Assembly: GCF_002105155.1 (NCBI RefSeq)
Contig: NW_019028986.1
Coordinates: 754,501 to 818,500, forward strand
Direction of reading: 5' to 3'
Length of the DNA stretch: 64,000 nt
From: Lobosporangium transversale
Lineage: Eukaryota > Mortierellomycota > Mortierellomycetes > Mortierellales > Mortierellaceae
A program made the translations under genes and the position numbers. Numbering within the stretch: the stretch's first letter is position 1; every line of letters begins with the position of its first letter. The notes below the pieces were generated by a model. That model was not told the origin of the DNA and made no database searches. It saw only the letters and a program-made list of their open reading frames with translations. Positions 59,585-64,000 of this stretch are shown piece after piece.

Positions 59585-60303
59585 CTACCTCCAAGGATCC
59601 GCAGGGCGCCGTTTCGGAAGAGTACCAAAGGGAAATTCGCCATCATTAAATGGTAAGTCTGGTACTGACACTGACCAAGACAACGCCTGAGGGAAGGGCG
59701 ACAAAGGTGTTTCAAGCTCAGACTCCTGTAAAGCTATGGTTGACAAAAATGTAGCTGGGGCTAATGCATACTGCCCTATATTTAGCGGCTGGGCAAAAGC
59801 GGATGAGGGCGAAGGTGAGGTGATTAGGAATGAGGATGAGGATGAAGGTGAGACTAAGAAAGGTGAAAAAGATGGAGCAGGGGCCAATGGACGCTGTCTC
59901 ATATTCAGTGGCTGTACCGGCGTAGGTGAGGACAAGGACGAGGGAATTGGAGATGATGACGAGGATGGGACCAAAGATGAGGGCGAGAATGTGGCCATGG
60001 TTGCAGCTGGGGACTGGGACAAGGGCCGGGGGCAAGGACTGGAATCAACGCGTGCTGCATCCGATTTGGTAGTTGCGACGATCGTGCGGGATCCCTCATC
60101 AAGCGAACGCTGGGTCCTATATTTGGATATCTTTCACAGATCTTTTGATCATCCTTTATCAACTGAAACGCTGACTCTTGCAGCTTCTTTCTTTCATATT
60201 CATGCCATCGTCGCCGCTGCTTGAAATAACTTTCATTGATGCAGTCCCTGTCCTTATCGCTTAGAGTCGTATATGATCTCCATTCTTTGCCTTCCATCCT
60301 CAT
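59585..60303 (-). pseudogene. Unrecognised protein remnant with Pro/Ser-rich repeats
   Basis: Two overlapping minus-strand frames read as protein. Frame 1 (from the ATG at 60303) has GKEWRSYTTLSDKDRDCINE and a basic YERKKLQ helix. Frame 2 (from 60022) is Pro/Ser-rich with two similar units of about 34 residues containing QPLN(M/I)xQxxLAPA. They could be exons of one gene or a frameshifted gene. The pogo remnant runs into frame 1 from the right on the same strand, so this may be the cargo or 3' part of that element. Function unknown. Confidence 0.35.
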
Positions 60304-60896
60304 GACCCAGGTGTCTTAACAGGGCTGCAGTATCCATGAGGATGTATGGGTCCTGAAGATCGATACTAGGATCTGGCTCTACAACATCCTCGGCAAGGCT
60401 ATCATTATCAAGATCATATCTTCAGACGATGCCAGGCGGCTAATTTCATAAAAGGGATAACTCTTTCCACGCGTCTGGAGCTCCTTCTTCGCCGGCGACA
60501 AGTTATGGCCATGTTCATCTACGACATGGTAATCGGAGGAAATACTTGGTTCGTAATCATCATCATCCACACTCTCTTCTTCAAGCTCCATGGAATCGTT
60601 CACTATACTAGTCTCGTCTTCACGGTTAAAGAATCCCATGAAGCGATGGTCTTTTAACTTTGAGTCAACATACTCGCAGATGGAACGGAACCCATCTAAA
60701 AGCTTGTACAGCCCCAGCATTTCTTCATCAGAGGTAAAGGAGAACTGAGCTGAATTTGAGCCTGGCTCTTGTCCGTCATACCAAGAATCATTCTCTGGAT
60801 CAAGGCCTTCTGTTGCCTCGGAAACAGCAGCAGTACGAAGGCTTTGTCGTATATATTTTATGGCACTAGCAACATCTGGGTCTCGGGTCTGATCCA

Positions 60897-61343
60897 TTAG
60901 CCTCTGAGATCAAACTTCTGCTCATCGCAGAATATGTCAACATGTGCGAAGCAATTCCGAATTGACTGTGGTTTTACTTTATCCCAGACACGTGCAATAA
61001 GTCTCCATCCCGTAAGGTTGTCAATGAAAAGCCTCCGTGCAATAGCGGCTGTCCTCTCGTGCAGACTTGCAGTCTGGCGCTTGTAGAAGGTTTCCTGGAG
61101 GCATTCTGCCTTGTAGTTCCCTTTGAACACAGCTATAATCCCAGCATCGAGGGGCTGTGTCTTACTTGTGGAATTTGCAGGAAGGAACACAAGTTGCACA
61201 TTGCGAAGTTGATCAAGCACAAAATCTCTCGGCATATGGCTCGGGGCATTGTCCAACACCAAAGCGACTCGGCGGTGGGGATCTTGGGCCGCGACCTTCA
61301 GCTGGAATCGAAGCAGCCATATTTCAAATATTAATGATCTCAT
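60897..61343 (-). pseudogene. DDE catalytic core fragment of the pogo-type transposase
   Basis: The longest open piece of the transposase (about 148 codons). It contains FEIWLLRFQLKVAAQD, the conserved DNAPSHMP block with the second catalytic Asp, PANSTSKTQPLDAG with the third acidic residue, and the helical C-terminal part of DDE_1. The frame upstream is interrupted (TAG near 61390), so the core is separated from the first Asp segment. Confidence 0.8.
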
Positions 61344-61930
61344 GTAATCTGGCCTTTTACCAGTCCAGGGCGTTGTAAGCGCGTCCTAAGACTCTTTCGA
61401 GAGCTGCTCGAACTCTTCTTGCCAGGTTTCCCAGATACCTGTGTCAGCTTGCTTGCCTGATCTCCAAGGCAGGACCTCAACTTGTGAGCGAAGCGGCTCG
61501 TCATTTTTGAAACCTTGCGGCAAATTCTCGCCTACAATTACAAGAAAAAAAAAAAGAATTGCTTACTCAATATAAAGGGCTTGCATCGGTCAGTCCCCGT
61601 TGCATTTGTGCACAAAAGAATCGAAACTCTTGTGCTCCGGACCTTGGTCCCGGAGACTTTGTCGTAATCCAGAGTCCAGTTGGACGTGGATTGAAGGAAG
61701 AGACCAGTCTCATCGCAATTATAGATATCGAGGATATTTTTCTCTAATAAAAATCAATAAGTGACGTCAGCACCAGGTTATTATTAAAGACCATTATCGG
61801 AACGCCAATTGTTTCTAAATGATCTCGCTCTCGAGGGGTAAATCCAAGTTGATATAGATGACACTGATGAAGCAGAAGCTGTGTACTATTCTCTGTTCTC
61901 TATTCTCTGTTCTAATTGTTTGTTGCTGTA

Positions 61931-62393
61931 TCTCCAAGCCGTTATAACTGTTGGTGCTGTTCCAAATCACGACTTGCCAGCTCAGCCTCGAATAACTTAG
62001 GCAGAGCCATTACCACTGAGCTGTGCCGCTTCGCGTGGCCGTCCAGGTTCAGAAAGGCCGATGTCTCTGTCGACTGCAAGTAGTGCCTATTGATTAGACC
62101 TACTATGTATGTCTGTTTTCGAGGTGCTAGTGAAGGCACCGTATGTTTAGTGCTGAATGATTGGGAATCGGACCTGTGCTGCTTCGCGTGGCCATCCAGG
62201 GTTCGAGACATAGTTCGGCTTCTGCTTGCGAGCTGCTTTCTTAGTTGAGCTAGCGGAGTCATTTGTAACGAGTTGTGACAAGGGTGACAAGGGTAAATCC
62301 AATACGATCACCTCGATGTGATGACAGTGATGATTGATATTACCTTTGTGGTATCCTTTTTAAACATTATCTTGTTTACTTCTCCAAGCCGTT
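61931..62393. repeat. 13-bp direct repeats bounding an apparent insertion in the pogo N-terminus
   Basis: TCTCCAAGCCGTT occurs at 61931-61943 and again at 62381-62393. The block between them also holds two related 30-bp segments (GCTTCGCGTGGCC at about 62028 and about 62184). The arrangement looks like an insertion that duplicated its target inside the transposase start. Confidence 0.55.
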
Positions 62394-62412
62394 GCTCTTT
62401 TCTGGGACCCAT

Positions 62413-63169
62413 AGATGACAATTACTCGATTGGCGCCGACCTGCATGCCTGAAAACAAAGCAACCCGTTATTAGAAGGGAATGACATCAAGGATCCTTTT
62501 GGTCAAGAACAGTGCTATTAGTACAAAGAATACCATACAATAAATTGATATATCGAAATATAAAAACAAAACGCAGTGTTTATATGTCCCACTTTTTAGA
62601 TGTTATTAGCAACATGACTTTTTGCATTCCCAAAACCATACCTGGCTATGATTTACTTTTTTATGAAGAAGATGAAGACTTTCTTAAATTCAGCGAGTTC
62701 CTTCCTGTGCAAACCTATAGAATCTAATAACCACCCAAAAAGATTGGTCTAAGTGGCCATCAAGCCTGTTTTTTCTAGTTCTTCCTACCTGAGCTAATAG
62801 TCAAATGAAGTGTCACTATCAGGTTCCATTTTAGGCAGAGTGTCAAGCAGGACTCCCCTTCGCCAAAAAAAATCATGGCGTACGTATCTTCAGTGAGAAT
62901 AGGCTGAAGTTATTGAATAGAAAGTAAAAAATATTTAAATTGAAATGTGCTCTAAGCCAATGATAATCTTGGAAATATAACAATTTTTTGATTTGCAATC
63001 CCCCATAGTGCTCGACTGTATGTCAACGATCAAATTGCCACACGCCACCTGAACGATGAATAGTTTTTCTCAAGCAAGAAGACTTGCGAGAGCATGAAGA
63101 AGAGGCAAAAGTGGGGATGTGAAGTGGGAGCTGCACGAACCACACGAGAAATGATTGATAGAAATGAAG
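62413..63169. other. Spacer with short hypothetical frame
   Basis: No recognisable gene. A 71-codon plus-strand frame at 62512-62727 (ending SEFLPVQTYRI) is hydrophilic with an acidic patch and has no known family. It may be chance or a remnant. Confidence 0.4.
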
Positions 63170-63470
63170 CCAGTGATTTGGGTGTGTGTCTGACCATTGT
63201 TGATAACGAACTTTTGAACCTTAAACTTGGCTTATATGTCGCATGGAACCATGAAACAGAGGAATGTGATGTTGTCACTTTTCTTCGAGTTTGAGCAGTT
63301 TCTCTTCGAGCAGGATCCAGTAATACTAAATTATCAATTGTCTCCTTGAATGGTGCTTGCTTGATCGGATGCTCCTCTGATGTGACCTGGAATGGCTTGT
63401 CGGGCCCCAACACAAAACTAATGGGTGGAAAGATAGGAATAGACAGTAGAAACAACTTGCCACTTACTTA
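63170..63470 (-). pseudogene. Relic of the C-terminal nuclease domain of a CRN related to the intact copy
   Basis: On the minus strand, DNA and peptide similarity to the C-terminus of the intact CRN (56872-57160) is obvious, for example VTSEEHPIKQAPFKE at about 63370-63325. Similarity starts at the GGCAAGTTGTTT stretch (about 63455), crosses a frame disruption after the EEHPIKQ block, and fades near 63175. The position matching the catalytic Asp reads ISF instead of IDF, and the downstream frame is shifted, so the domain is dead. The header and NTPase parts are absent next to it. The opposite orientation suggests rearrangement after duplication. Confidence 0.8.
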
Positions 63471-63675
63471 AGAAAATTCCGATAATGCAGCTGCGGCAAT
63501 CCGCTTGGTGTGTTCACTTCTCCTTGCTCAGGTTTGCTGAATAGCGATATTTTAATTTATCTATTAGTGTTACATTACAAAATTGTGTCTGTGCCGTTGT
63601 CATAAACAATGGCGAGTAAAAAGGAGTAAAAGAAGCGATCGCTACTTTTTCCTTGGTCTCTTATCCCTGCTTGAC

Positions 63676-63867
63676 CTATTGGGCTTGTCGTCCTCCGCAT
63701 GAACTTTTTCTTTTATTTGATCCGCTGGCTTTGCTCAATTCTTCCTTATTTTCCATAGTTTGAGCTTTATCGACAATTCTCTTTGATGTCCTCCTTGCCT
63801 GTGGTTCTTTGGGCTTGCTTCCTTCTCCCTCATCCTCACGGAAATGCTTTTTTTCAGTCAAGAGCAC
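63676..63867 (-). CDS. Hypothetical basic/charged ORF
   Basis: A 63-codon frame rich in Lys/Glu/Arg, with SKPKEPQARRTSKRIVDK and SNKRKSS. It sits about 200 bp upstream, on the same strand, of the CRN C-terminal relic and resembles the basic linker between CRN header and catalytic parts, but no header is visible. It may be part of the same decayed gene or unrelated. Confidence 0.25.
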   Translation of the reverse strand: MLLTEKKHFREDEGEGSKPKEPQARRTSKRIVDKAQTMENKEELSKASGSNKRKSSCGGRQAQ

Positions 63868-64000
63868 GTTTCATGGTAAATATGACTACTCGAAACAAAC
63901 CCAGGATGCAGCGAGGGCCGGAATACAAGGTGCGCTTCAATGTCTTTACAGCGATAACCGCAATATAAAAAAATGATTGAGACCATCGCTTGTTCATCAA
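63868..64000. other. Right edge, nothing recognised
   Basis: The last 130 bases hold no supported feature. Confidence 0.5.

Larger units (their letters stand above)
60310..62412 (-). mobile_element. Decayed pogo-type (Tc1/mariner superfamily) DDE transposon
   Basis: The minus strand carries, in order, a pogo-like start MGPRKEQ at 62412, the first-Asp region DIYNCDETGLFLQSTS (about 61735-61690) and a probable 58-bp intron (about 61558-61501). The second-Asp block LVLDNAPSHMPRDF (about 61255) and the third-acid region STSKTQPLDAGIIAVFKG (about 61165) follow, then the C-terminal IRNCFAHVDIF. The coding frame is broken: it ends at a TAA (60897-60899) overlapping an ATG that opens a 172-codon acidic tail frame (60897-60379), which itself shifts frame near 60420. 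The region between 61943 and 62380 has no readable CENP-B-type DNA-binding domain and looks like an insertion. Terminal inverted repeats were not located, so the outer limits are approximate. Confidence 0.7.

Overview
The window looks like a chromosome segment of an early-diverging filamentous fungus, most likely Mucoromycota/Mortierellomycotina. This is inferred from short GT-AG introns (mostly 90-150 bp) in nearly every gene, very long glutamine/asparagine/serine-rich transcription factors, a fungal WRKY/GCM1-type zinc finger, and Crinkler (CRN) genes of the kind found in Mortierella and Rhizophagus. No rRNA, tRNA, CRISPR or prokaryotic signal was seen. Poly(A)/poly(T) runs of 20-37 nt are exceptionally frequent, in intergenic DNA and inside introns.

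Region 1 (1-23.8 kb) is a regulator-rich block. A partial coiled-coil/membrane protein enters from the left edge. It is followed on the minus strand by a WRKY/GCM1-like Q-rich factor (1542-4600), glycerol kinase in seven exons (7341-9641) and a factor with a NOL4-like, integrase-derived H2C2 zinc finger (10074-12518). A plus-strand unrecognised coiled-coil/acidic protein (16658-18685) converges on a minus-strand GATA factor (19438-23799) whose coding sequence is split by an apparent 1.9-kb intron.

Region 2 (23.8-41.7 kb) is an 18-kb AT-rich, homopolymer-rich stretch with no confidently recognisable gene. Only a few weak ORFs or exon-like pieces are noted.

Region 3 (41.7-51.7 kb) is a compact housekeeping block: a double hot-dog thioesterase-like protein, phosphopantothenate-cysteine ligase (CoA synthesis), a PEX22-like peroxin and a Dip1/Ldb17/SPIN90-type Arp2/3 activator. 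Glycerol kinase, the thioesterase-like protein, the CoA enzyme and the peroxin all touch lipid, glycerol or peroxisome metabolism, but there is no evidence that they are co-regulated.

Region 4 (51.7-64 kb) is an accessory, transposon-worn region. It holds Tc1/mariner-like scraps, a MITE-like inverted-repeat element with an internal minisatellite, one intact three-exon CRN gene (54788-57253), a decayed CRN-like NTPase gene (about 57.5-59.45 kb), a decayed pogo-type DDE transposon (about 60.3-62.4 kb), and a second decayed copy of the intact CRN C-terminus on the opposite strand (about 63.2-63.5 kb). The most interesting items are the CRN intact/relic cluster, the NOL4-like H2C2 regulator, the fungal WRKY/GCM1-like factor, and the in-frame polyglutamine tract that continues past the GATA stop codon. 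Exon limits were placed by hand from splice consensus and frame; no transcript or database evidence was available.
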